Below are positions 6,388 to 13,686 of a stretch of 19,863 nucleotides of DNA, piece after piece. The notes below the pieces were generated by a model. It worked only from the letters and a program-made list of their open reading frames with translations. It made no database searches and was not told the origin of the DNA. Every line of letters starts with the position of its first letter. Position 1 is the first letter of the stretch. The stretch lies in contig CAJUJI010000037.1 of assembly GCA_910586875.1 (NCBI GenBank), positions 1 through 19,863 of the forward strand, in the 5' to 3' direction. Source of the DNA: an uncultured Anaerotruncus sp. Its GTDB lineage: Bacteria > Bacillota > Clostridia > Oscillospirales > Ruminococcaceae. Position numbers and translations under genes: made by a program.

Positions 6388-8070
6388 ATGAATGAGAATA
6401 TGAAGTCGAGTCAGAAGTATGGTACAGAGGGGACAGGCATGGTCGCATCGTCTGAACCGCAGCAAGCGCCAGAGACACCTGCTTTTGAACAGCCGGGAGT
6501 TGCAACAGGTAGTAAGGGCAGTCTGCCGCCTAGTCGGAATACAAAAATGATCGCGCTTGTTGCGGTTGTCGCAGTCGTGTTGATTGCGGTGATTGCAACC
6601 CTGTCCAGCGGATTATTTTCTAATCCCGAGAAGGATGTAAAGAATGCGATCACTGCCACCATGGATATGATGGAAAAGCGCAATGAAAAAATGAAGAAAG
6701 AACTTCCTGCTTATAATATGATGACAACAACCGAAACAGGTGCCAGAAAGAGTCATGTTGATCTGCGCTTTACTTCATTGGAGGGCGATTTCCCAACCGA
6801 TGTGAACATGATGGCAAAATTGTTTGAGGGAATAGGATTACAGGGAGATTTTGTCAGTGATCCGGAAAGCAACGCTTTAGAAATGAATTTGGGTCTTGCG
6901 ATGCAGGGTACCAACATGATTGACCTGTATGCGTTTTTTTCTCCAGAATTGATTGCGGGGAATGTACCAGCCTTCTCCGAAAAGGTTATTTCCATCAATC
7001 CACAGACCTTACCGGACGATATTCGCAACCATCCAACCTTTTCCTTAATTTTTTCCGAGGAGGATCTGAAAGAGATAGAGGAAGCGTTTGCTAGCCAAAG
7101 CGGGCTGATGGGTGCCGCCTGGCAACTAGATGTCAAAAAAATGAATGATGACATGATGGCAATTATCAAAAAGAATATGCAAAACGCAACCTATGAACGC
7201 GCAGGTAAGGAAGGCTCCAACAAGCTATATACCGTTACCATCCCCGGCGCAGACATGAAAAACTGCCTGCGTGATCTGGTGCAGTACATTTATGTCGATT
7301 CTGAATTGGGTGCTCTTTACCAGGACATCATGCCAGTAGAGGCTGGTTGGAATGAGCTTGTACAGAACATTCTCTCTTTCATAGATAAGGATGTTTCCGA
7401 TCTGCCAACCGTTGTGAACTTTGCAATTAACAAAACGGTTCAGTCAGCACATATGGAAATTACCCCGAACTCAGATGAAAGGCTCACGGTGGACTATACC
7501 ATTAAAGGTCAAGGCGATGAGGAGGTTGTATTTTCTCTCATCAGCAATGATGCAGAATATCCCGCACAATTGGATTTTTCGATCAAGGATTCCTACACAG
7601 ATGGCAAATATACCATTGATTTCGGAGTGGATTTTGCAGCGGATGAAGGGGAAAGCTTCACCTTTGTTGAATCGCTTTCGATGGATAAAAACAATGCCTA
7701 TTTGTTGGATATGGGTATTACCTTAACCGAACCAATAGTTTCAGGAGAATTCCATTTTACAGTAGATGGCACCATTACACAGGATGGTGAAAAAATCGTT
7801 TCTAATTTCCCTAAAATGCTAGCTTCTGCAAAGTTTGATACGGATGAATTCTATCAGATCAATTTTTCTTTGGATACAACATCCGAACCGATCGCCAGCC
7901 CTTATACCATTTCCAAAGAACACACCAACTTGTTTAGCATGAGCGAGGCAGATCTGGCAGCAGAGGTTGAAAAATACGAGAAAAATGCACAACTTTTTGT
8001 ACAGGATATTCTTATGAGGATGTTTGGAGGTGGCGGCATGGGCGGAACACCAGAGCTTCCTGCCGCCTAA
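6388..8070 (+). CDS. Large membrane-anchored protein of unknown function in ABC operon
   Basis: I do not recognise this 560-residue protein. Residues 1-50 are polar and low in complexity (Pro, Gln, Gly, Ser, Thr), presumably cytoplasmic. Residues 54-73 form one strongly hydrophobic membrane helix. The remaining 480 or so residues would lie outside the membrane and are acidic and Met-rich, with alternating polar and hydrophobic patterns suggesting beta-rich repeats (for example LTVDYTIKGQGDEEVVFSLI and DFSIKDSYTDGKYTIDFGVD). The tail ends in a Met/Gly-rich stretch (GGGGMGGTPE). ATG 6388 follows AGGAGG at 6375-6380; an in-frame ATG at 6361 lacks such a site. It sits between an ABC ATPase and two ABC-2 permeases, 41 and 21 bases from its neighbours, so it probably works with the transporter as an extracytoplasmic adaptor or cargo-handling subunit. 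That role is inference. Confidence 0.8.
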   Translation: MNENMKSSQKYGTEGTGMVASSEPQQAPETPAFEQPGVATGSKGSLPPSRNTKMIALVAVVAVVLIAVIATLSSGLFSNPEKDVKNAITATMDMMEKRNEKMKKELPAYNMMTTTETGARKSHVDLRFTSLEGDFPTDVNMMAKLFEGIGLQGDFVSDPESNALEMNLGLAMQGTNMIDLYAFFSPELIAGNVPAFSEKVISINPQTLPDDIRNHPTFSLIFSEEDLKEIEEAFASQSGLMGAAWQLDVKKMNDDMMAIIKKNMQNATYERAGKEGSNKLYTVTIPGADMKNCLRDLVQYIYVDSELGALYQDIMPVEAGWNELVQNILSFIDKDVSDLPTVVNFAINKTVQSAHMEITPNSDERLTVDYTIKGQGDEEVVFSLISNDAEYPAQLDFSIKDSYTDGKYTIDFGVDFAADEGESFTFVESLSMDKNNAYLLDMGITLTEPIVSGEFHFTVDGTITQDGEKIVSNFPKMLASAKFDTDEFYQINFSLDTTSEPIASPYTISKEHTNLFSMSEADLAAEVEKYEKNAQLFVQDILMRMFGGGGMGGTPELPAA

Positions 8071-8091
8071 GCCTTCTCCCAGAGGACGAAG

Positions 8092-9237
8092 ATGAATTTA
8101 TTTTACACTGCTTTTCGGATTTCCTGCAAGCACAGCGGCCAACGGCTGCTGTGCTTGCTTTGCGTTTTTGCGCTTTGTGCGGGATTACTTTACGGCTTTT
8201 GGGCAGCACAACCACAGCAGGAATCGTCCACAGCAGAGATTGCGGTGGTCAATCTCGACAGCAATCCACTGATCAGACTGGCACTGCAATCTGCGGCTTC
8301 CGCAGAGGGACTGTCCGGCTTATTCCATCTACAATTTGTTACGCAAGAGCAGGCACAGCAGGGTAGCTTTACCTCGGTGCTTACCATACCAGAAGGCTTT
8401 TTAGATAGTATCCTTACCGGAGAAAATCTCAGCCCAACTCTGGAGTTGGATATCTCCACACCACTGGAAGCAATGTGGGTGCGCCAAATGTTACAAGCAG
8501 GCGCGGATTATCTGACAACGGCCCAACTGGGTGTTTATACAGTACAAAAGAGCGTTAATTATGGCATAGAAATGTCCGCAGAAGAATACCAATTATTGCT
8601 GGCAGATATCAATTTGACTATCATGCGGGCGATGCTGGGACGTTTGGAGTTGCTAGAACAAAAAACGCTCTTTGCATCTGGTGGATTGAGTTTACCGCAA
8701 TATTATTTTACAGCGCTAGCCTCGCTGTTATTGCTCTGTTATGGATTTTTGTTCCAGCCTGCGATACAAAGTTTGTGGCAATTTTCGCGCCAGGTGCAGC
8801 ATCCGACAAAACGTCGGTTGCTGCTGGTTGCGGCTGTGATACATCCTTGCTTTTTGCTGTGTGCACTGCTTTTGGCAGCGCTGTTGCCACTGGGTTTTTC
8901 CGCTGTGAAACTAACAGCAGCATTGATGCTAGCACTTTTATTGGGAAGCTGGGGAGGGTTACTTTCACTGCTGCACAGCAAGGAGTCAAGCTGCGCCGCT
9001 TGCTGCATTCTGTTGCATCTCGGTTGTGGACTGGCAGGAGGCAGCTTTTTGCCACTTCCGCTGATGCCAGAAATTTTTAGCAGAATTGCCCCATTTTTGC
9101 CGGTTTACCAAGCACAACGCCTGTGTTCCGTCTTGTTGGGAGAACCGCTTTGTGTGGCAATGGTCTGGCAAAGTATCCTGCTCGCAGGAGCTGCTTTTGG
9201 AGGCAGCTTGCTGCTCTGGAAAAGGAGGGGGAGCTGA
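8092..9237 (+). CDS. ABC-2 type permease, first subunit
   Basis: A 381-residue protein with the layout of the ABC2_membrane_3 type. One membrane helix lies near the N-terminus (about 18-38) and is followed by an external domain of roughly 160 residues with the family-like patterns AEIAVVNLDSNPLIRLAL and VLTIPEGFLDSILTGE. Five or more membrane helices then run from about residue 205 to the end, rich in Leu and Ala, closing with the basic KRR. GAGGA (8082-8086) precedes the ATG by five bases. The gene ends one base before the next permease starts, so the two are likely made together and form a heterodimer energised by the ATPase at 5681-6346. Substrate unknown. Confidence 0.85.
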   Translation: MNLFYTAFRISCKHSGQRLLCLLCVFALCAGLLYGFWAAQPQQESSTAEIAVVNLDSNPLIRLALQSAASAEGLSGLFHLQFVTQEQAQQGSFTSVLTIPEGFLDSILTGENLSPTLELDISTPLEAMWVRQMLQAGADYLTTAQLGVYTVQKSVNYGIEMSAEEYQLLLADINLTIMRAMLGRLELLEQKTLFASGGLSLPQYYFTALASLLLLCYGFLFQPAIQSLWQFSRQVQHPTKRRLLLVAAVIHPCFLLCALLLAALLPLGFSAVKLTAALMLALLLGSWGGLLSLLHSKESSCAACCILLHLGCGLAGGSFLPLPLMPEIFSRIAPFLPVYQAQRLCSVLLGEPLCVAMVWQSILLAGAAFGGSLLLWKRRGS

Positions 9238-9238
9238 G

Positions 9239-10252
9239 GTGCGCTGCTTTTGCACAATTTGCGGTCTACGAATAAAATCGCTGCTGCATACCACAGCCTT
9301 TTTGCTGCCTGCTGCGGTGTTTCTGCTGTTGATAGGGATATTTGGCGTGATCCTTCCACAAAACAGCGGTTCGAGTATGAAGGTTGGGCTGGTTGCACAA
9401 GGGGAGTTGGCACAACAGCTTGCAGAGAAATTGCAGGAAAATACAGACTATACAATGCTTTTGTTTGAAACCCCTGCACAGTTGGAGCGACAGGTCTTAA
9501 ATGGTACCCTGCATTGTGGATATCTGCTTTCAGAGGATCTCCCGTTTTATGTTTACCAAACAGACGCCTCCTATATGCACCCACTGGTTGACGAGCTGGT
9601 GCTTTCCACCTATTTCCAAATACAGATGCCACAAATTGCTGCGGATTATTTGGAGCAGGGTGGATTTGATGCTACCCACGCCGCAGAACACTACGTGCAG
9701 CTTGCGCAAACTGCACCTCCAATGCAGATTCTACTACATACCGTTGGAACCGAGAGCCTGCAAGAGCTGGAGGAACGCAGCCTACAACCGCTGTTTTATG
9801 CAGTGCTGTGCACGCTATTTCTAGGGATGGTTTGGATACAACAGCTGCTGACAGACAGTAATGAATTGCGCTTGTTCCAGTTGATGAAAACAACAGGAAA
9901 TCATCCAATCCTCTGCCATGTAGCACCGCTTATGGCAGACGCAATTTGCTATCTGGTGCTGCTGTTTTTGGCAGAGGCAATTGCCAGTACAATGCTGGGA
10001 GACGGATATTCTTTAGCGGCAAAAATGTTGGGATTTTTGCTGCTGACTGGGCTGGGACTCCTACTGATGCTGATATTTTCATACCTGCGCCGCTGGAAAG
10101 GATTTGCTGTTTGGTTGCTGCCTTTGGTCCTGCTGTCCAATGTGCTGTTTTCAGGCGCAATTTTGAATCCTTCCCTGCTGCCAGCAGGAATTTCAGTCTT
10201 GCGTTTTGTGGCGCCTGCATGGTATTTTTTGCAGCTGCTAACAAACGGATAA
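9239..10252 (+). CDS. ABC-2 type permease, second subunit
   Basis: A 337-residue membrane protein with the same plan as its upstream neighbour: an N-terminal helix (about 16-38), an external domain that begins with MKVGLVAQGELAQQLAEKL, then a block of membrane helices from about residue 180. The frame is open back to 9086 inside the previous gene, but GTG 9239 is the likely start. It lies one base after the previous stop and ten bases after GGAGG (9224-9228), and it puts the first membrane helix at the expected place. The external domain is shorter than that of the first permease. It is the last gene of the operon; no good terminator follows, only a CCCTTT/AAAGGG pairing at 10254-10268 without a T-run. 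Confidence 0.82.
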   Translation: MRCFCTICGLRIKSLLHTTAFLLPAAVFLLLIGIFGVILPQNSGSSMKVGLVAQGELAQQLAEKLQENTDYTMLLFETPAQLERQVLNGTLHCGYLLSEDLPFYVYQTDASYMHPLVDELVLSTYFQIQMPQIAADYLEQGGFDATHAAEHYVQLAQTAPPMQILLHTVGTESLQELEERSLQPLFYAVLCTLFLGMVWIQQLLTDSNELRLFQLMKTTGNHPILCHVAPLMADAICYLVLLFLAEAIASTMLGDGYSLAAKMLGFLLLTGLGLLLMLIFSYLRRWKGFAVWLLPLVLLSNVLFSGAILNPSLLPAGISVLRFVAPAWYFLQLLTNG

Positions 10253-10286
10253 GCCCTTTAAAAAAGGGGAAAGAGACGCTTATTTA

Positions 10287-10315
10287 TTGACGTTTCAACC
10301 CGATTGGTCTATAAT
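10287..10315 (+). promoter_or_regulatory. Strong sigma-A promoter of the Enzyme I homologue
   Basis: TTGACG (10287-10292), a 17-base spacer and TATAAT (10310-10315). This is the best consensus match in the window. It separates the gene from the ABC operon upstream. Confidence 0.88.
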
Positions 10316-10365
10316 AAAACAAGAAGATGATACACGGGGTTTCAATGGCTTTGGAGGGACTGTTG

Positions 10366-12027
10366 ATGAAGATTAGAAGCGGTATTTCGGTATCACGCGG
10401 TATCGCAATCGGGCAGCTCTATTTTTATGAAAATCCGCTACATCATTTTGAATTGAATCAGGTTGAGGACCCACAGATTGAGCTGGAACGGTTCCAAACT
10501 GCGCGCCGGAGAGCGATCCAAACCTTGGGGGAGCTTTCTCGTCGGGCAGTGGATATTGTTGGCCCTGAGGAGTCTATCATTTTTGAAATCCATCAGATGT
10601 TGTTGGACGACAAAGACTATATCAATATGGTCACTGAACTGATCCAAGACCATCACTGCTCTGCAAAATATGCGGTACAGAAGGTGGAGGAGCGGCTGGT
10701 ACAAACCTTTGCAACGATGGATAACGATTATATGAAGGAACGCAGTGTAGATATGGTGGACATCTCCAACCGCGTTCTTCGGATACTCAATGGGGAACCA
10801 TTGGACGGCCTGCCAAACGGGGCGGGCAATCTGATTGTTGCTGCAAAAAGATTGCTCCCCAGCGAGATTATCCAGATGGATCGCGGAAAGGTTTCTGCAT
10901 TGCTGACTAGCGATGGTTCTCGAAACTCGCACTCTGCGATTCTTGCGCGGGCGATGGGAATTCCTGCGGTTGTGATGCAGGGCGAGCCGTTTGGGAGAGA
11001 GCATAATGAAGAGGTTGCGATCATCGACGGGCTCTCTGGTCAGGTTATTTTCCAGCCGGATGAAGCGGTATTGTATGAATACCGCCAAAAACGTGACCGG
11101 TATCTGGCTTATCAGGCGAGACTAAGCATCTATCGAGATGCGCAAAGCTGTACCTTGGATGGGACCAAAATCTTTATTGGCGGAAGTATTGGCTATCCCA
11201 GCGACATGGAAAGTGTGCTGGAAAACGGTGGAGATGGGATTGGCATGTTCCGCAGCGATTATCTGTATATTGAAAACCGCGATTTTCCAACCGAGCAGGC
11301 ACAGTTCGAGGCTTATCGGGAAGTGTTGCGGCGTATGGAGGACCGCAAGGTCGTTATCCGCACCTTGAGCATTGGTACCGAGAAGGTTGCGCCTTATTTC
11401 CAGCTGCCAATCGAAAATAATTCTGCGTTGGGGTTGCGGTCCATTCGTTTTAGTTTAAGGCGCCCGGATATTTTTAAGCCACAGCTGCGGGCACTGCTCA
11501 GGGCCTCTAATTATGGAACATTGGCAATTCTATTCCCGATGGTGGATACATTAGAGCAAATTTGTGAAATAAAATCATTGTTGGAGGATTGTAGAGCGGA
11601 GTTGGTTGCAGAGGGGGCCAATATAAATCCTTGTATCGAGCTGGGTGTTTCGATTGAGACACCAGCCGCCGCGATCTTGAGCGACCAGCTTGCGCAGGAG
11701 GTGGACTTTTTTGTAATTGATAGCAACAATTTGACACAGTACACCCTGGCGGTGGATCGTTCTAATCGAGCGGTCTCAAATTTATATGATTCACGCAGCA
11801 AAGCCGTTTTACGGCTGATTCAGATTGTTGCAAAAAATGCGCAGGAAGCAGGTATCCGTTGTGGCATTTCGGGAGAACTCGCATACAATTGTGACGTGAC
11901 AGAGATTTTGCTGAATATCGGCGTTTCCGACTTTATTGTGCCCTCCGCAAGTATTTTGGAGGTGCGCGAAAAGGTTTGTTCAGTCGAATTGTCGGCCAAG
12001 CGGCAGCAAGCGCTCTCACAGATCTAA
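10366..12027 (+). CDS. PTS Enzyme I homologue with altered catalytic residues
   Basis: A 553-residue protein collinear with PTS Enzyme I, which moves phosphate from PEP to HPr. ATG 10366 follows GGAGGG (10353-10358) by seven bases and gives the usual N-terminus MKIRSGISVSRGIAIG; ATGs at 10327 and 10345 lack such a site. Counting from this start, positions match E. coli numbering without gaps. Kept are the phospho-acceptor His189 (NSHSAILAR), Arg296, Arg332, Glu431 (SIETPAAA), Asn454 and Arg465 (VDRSN). Changed are the Mg2+ ligand Asp455, now Asn (DSNNLTQYT where GTNDLTQYT is usual); the proton-donor Cys502, now Ser (CGISGELAYN where GMCGELAGD is usual); Asp335 to Ser; Gly338 to Thr; and Thr297-Glu298 to Ser-Asp. 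The frame is intact, so this seems a maintained, diverged paralogue rather than a decaying gene. No ptsH lies nearby. Normal PEP-dependent activity is doubtful; a regulatory or different phosphotransfer role is possible. Confidence 0.85.
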   Translation: MKIRSGISVSRGIAIGQLYFYENPLHHFELNQVEDPQIELERFQTARRRAIQTLGELSRRAVDIVGPEESIIFEIHQMLLDDKDYINMVTELIQDHHCSAKYAVQKVEERLVQTFATMDNDYMKERSVDMVDISNRVLRILNGEPLDGLPNGAGNLIVAAKRLLPSEIIQMDRGKVSALLTSDGSRNSHSAILARAMGIPAVVMQGEPFGREHNEEVAIIDGLSGQVIFQPDEAVLYEYRQKRDRYLAYQARLSIYRDAQSCTLDGTKIFIGGSIGYPSDMESVLENGGDGIGMFRSDYLYIENRDFPTEQAQFEAYREVLRRMEDRKVVIRTLSIGTEKVAPYFQLPIENNSALGLRSIRFSLRRPDIFKPQLRALLRASNYGTLAILFPMVDTLEQICEIKSLLEDCRAELVAEGANINPCIELGVSIETPAAAILSDQLAQEVDFFVIDSNNLTQYTLAVDRSNRAVSNLYDSRSKAVLRLIQIVAKNAQEAGIRCGISGELAYNCDVTEILLNIGVSDFIVPSASILEVREKVCSVELSAKRQQALSQI

Positions 12028-12064
12028 TGATATAGTTGCTGCGCCCTGATACTACAAAATAAGC

Positions 12065-12093
12065 TGGAAAATTCAACCCGAATCTGCTACAAT
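12065..12093 (+). promoter_or_regulatory. Probable promoter of ispD-ispF
   Basis: TGGAAA (12065-12070), a 17-base spacer and TACAAT (12088-12093), with TG at the extended -10 position (12085-12086). The -35 is a moderate match. It lies between the stop of the Enzyme I homologue (12027) and ispD. Confidence 0.65.
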
Positions 12094-12113
12094 AGGGTGA
12101 GGGAGGATGAGTG

Positions 12114-12833
12114 ATGTTCTTTCAAAAAAAGCTAAAAAAACCCTATGTAGCAGCAATTGTTCCAGCAGCAGGCACAGCCTCGCGGATGAATGGACTGGAC
12201 AAGCAGTTTGAGGAGCTCTCGGGAACACCGGTTTTGGTACATACGATGCAGGCGCTTTCTTACAGTGATTGGATTGATGAGCTTGTGCTTGTGACACGAC
12301 AGGAATCTATACCATTGGTGCTTGAGTTGATCCGAGCTTATGCGGTCCCAAAGGTGCGTTCAGTGGTAGCAGGCGGTTCCACCCGTCAGCAATCGGTCGC
12401 CAATGGGCTCAACGCAATCAGCCCACAAACCGCCTATATTGCAATTCACGACGGTGCACGCCCGCTTGTAGGGCAGCAGGTGATTGCAGATGCGGTGCTG
12501 AATGCGCTTCGCTATGGAGCTGCTGCTGCTGCCGTTCCAATCATAGACACCATCAAAATCGCGGATGGAGAACGAATGATCACACAGACACCCGACCGCA
12601 GCCATCTTTATGCGGTGCAAACACCACAGGTGTTTCGTTTAGAGCAGTATCAAGAGGCTGCAAAGCAGGCAACAGCTTCCAATCAGGATTATACGGATGA
12701 CTGTCAAATGCTGGAGGCGATTGGACAAAAGGTGTATCTTTCAATGGGGGATTATGCAAATTTGAAAATTACAACGCCTGTAGATCTATCGATTGCGCAA
12801 GCGTTGCTGGTATATGCGGAGGAACAACGATGA
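12114..12833 (+). CDS. ispD: 2-C-methyl-D-erythritol 4-phosphate cytidylyltransferase
   Basis: A 239-residue cytosolic enzyme that joins CTP and MEP to make CDP-methylerythritol in the MEP route to isoprenoids. Family motifs appear in order: the CTP-binding loop VPAAGTASRM near residue 16 (Thr where Gly is common), KQFEELSGTPVL, GGSTRQQSVANGL, IHDGARPLV, TIK, the substrate-side TPQVF, DYTDDCQMLE and GDYANLKITTPVDL. ATG 12114 is preferred over GTG 12111, as GGAGG (12102-12106) stands seven bases before it. A short Lys-rich stretch precedes the catalytic domain. It overlaps ispF by four bases (ATGA), which points to coupled translation. Confidence 0.96.
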   Translation: MFFQKKLKKPYVAAIVPAAGTASRMNGLDKQFEELSGTPVLVHTMQALSYSDWIDELVLVTRQESIPLVLELIRAYAVPKVRSVVAGGSTRQQSVANGLNAISPQTAYIAIHDGARPLVGQQVIADAVLNALRYGAAAAAVPIIDTIKIADGERMITQTPDRSHLYAVQTPQVFRLEQYQEAAKQATASNQDYTDDCQMLEAIGQKVYLSMGDYANLKITTPVDLSIAQALLVYAEEQR

Positions 12834-13318
12834 ATTTACGGATTGGGCATGGATATGATGCACACCGATTGGTTGAAAACCGAAAATTGATTTTGGGCGG
12901 GGAGGAGATCCCCTATGAATTTGGGTTGTTGGGGCATTCTGATGCGGATGTTCTAACCCATGCGGTCATGGATGCCATTCTGGGAGCATTGGCCCTAGGG
13001 GATATCGGAAAGATGTTTCCAGATAATGACCCCCTCTACAAAGATGCAGATTCCATCCGACTGTTGGGGAAGGTACGCCTGATGATGGAGGAGATGGGCT
13101 GGCAACTTGGAAATTTAGATGTGACGGTAATTGCCCAGGCGCCAAAGCTGAAGCCTTATTTAGAGCAGATGCGCCGGAATTTAGCAGAGGCATGTGCTGC
13201 TACGATGGGGCAAATCAGCATCAAGGCAACCACCGAAGAGGAGATGGGCTTTACCGGCAGCGGCGAGGGGATTTGTGCACATGCAGTTTGTTTGCTTAGC
13301 GCACGCGAGGAACGCTAG
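12830..13318 (+). CDS. ispF: 2-C-methyl-D-erythritol 2,4-cyclodiphosphate synthase
   Basis: A 162-residue enzyme, trimeric in the family, that cyclises CDP-methylerythritol 2-phosphate with loss of CMP in the MEP pathway. Zinc ligands are visible in GYDAH (Asp8, His10) and GHSDADVLTHA. GALALGDIGKMFPD follows, and the CMP-binding end KATTEEEMGFTGSGEGI keeps the Thr-Thr and Glu of the family KATTTE motif. The usual Arg of FTGRGEG is Ser here; in E. coli that Arg (Arg142) lies at the trimer axis, so this is a structural rather than catalytic difference. The step between IspD and IspF, IspE, is not encoded in the window. Confidence 0.96.
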   Translation: MNLRIGHGYDAHRLVENRKLILGGEEIPYEFGLLGHSDADVLTHAVMDAILGALALGDIGKMFPDNDPLYKDADSIRLLGKVRLMMEEMGWQLGNLDVTVIAQAPKLKPYLEQMRRNLAEACAATMGQISIKATTEEEMGFTGSGEGICAHAVCLLSAREER

Positions 13319-13399
13319 AGGGTGCGCTTGCCTCGAACCTTTTCGGCTTGTGCACAGTCGGAGATGGACGCGCAAGATTCTTTCTCATGGCATAGGATG

Positions 13400-13434
13400 A
13401 TACAGCGGTTATAATACTACCGCTGTATTTTATT
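13400..13434 (+). terminator. Rho-independent terminator after ispF
   Basis: Ten-base perfect stem ATACAGCGGT (13400-13409) and ACCGCTGTAT (13419-13428) followed by TTTTATT. The nine-base loop contains TATAAT (13410-13415), a possible -10 element for the next gene with ATGGCA at 13387-13392 as a weak -35. Confidence 0.82.
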
Positions 13435-13451
13435 ATGTTAGGGGAACCATC

Positions 13452-13682
13452 ATGAGAGATAGAGAAGCGTTTGTGCTGGTTGTGCGGTCGGTTACCAGTG
13501 CAATGAAAGGGCAGAAACTATTGGAGCAAAATGGAATTACTGCTTTCGTACAGCGCAATAGTATGCCAAATAATACACAAGGCTGTGGATACGCATTGAA
13601 AATTTACGGAGATGTATCACGTGCAATTAGCATTCTGTCTAATGTAGGGATTCAGGTCACTGAAATTCAGCAGGGAGGGTGA
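13452..13682 (+). CDS. DUF3343 small protein, putative Se/S carrier
   Basis: A 76-residue protein of the DUF3343 type (PF11823, described as a putative selenium/sulfur carrier). Seen: an N-terminal beta-strand AFVLVVRSVTSAMKGQKLLEQ, then a single Cys45 in QGCGYALKIYGD, the position where family members carry the conserved Cys. TAGGGGA stands six bases before the ATG. The gene ends four bases before a class V aminotransferase with a desulfurase-type Cys. This pairing suggests that the small protein takes sulfur or selenium as a persulfide or perselenide on Cys45. That function is inferred from the family label and context and is not proven. Confidence 0.8.
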   Translation: MRDREAFVLVVRSVTSAMKGQKLLEQNGITAFVQRNSMPNNTQGCGYALKIYGDVSRAISILSNVGIQVTEIQQGG

Positions 13683-13686
13683 AGGC

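Noticed and set aside
8708..9632. Long minus-strand frames opposite the ABC-2 permeases
   Set aside because: Both permeases have consistent membrane topology and ribosome sites on the plus strand; the opposite frames show neither.
10254..10268. CCCTTT/AAAGGG pairing after the second permease, as a terminator
   Set aside because: The stem is six bases with a three-base loop and no T-run follows.
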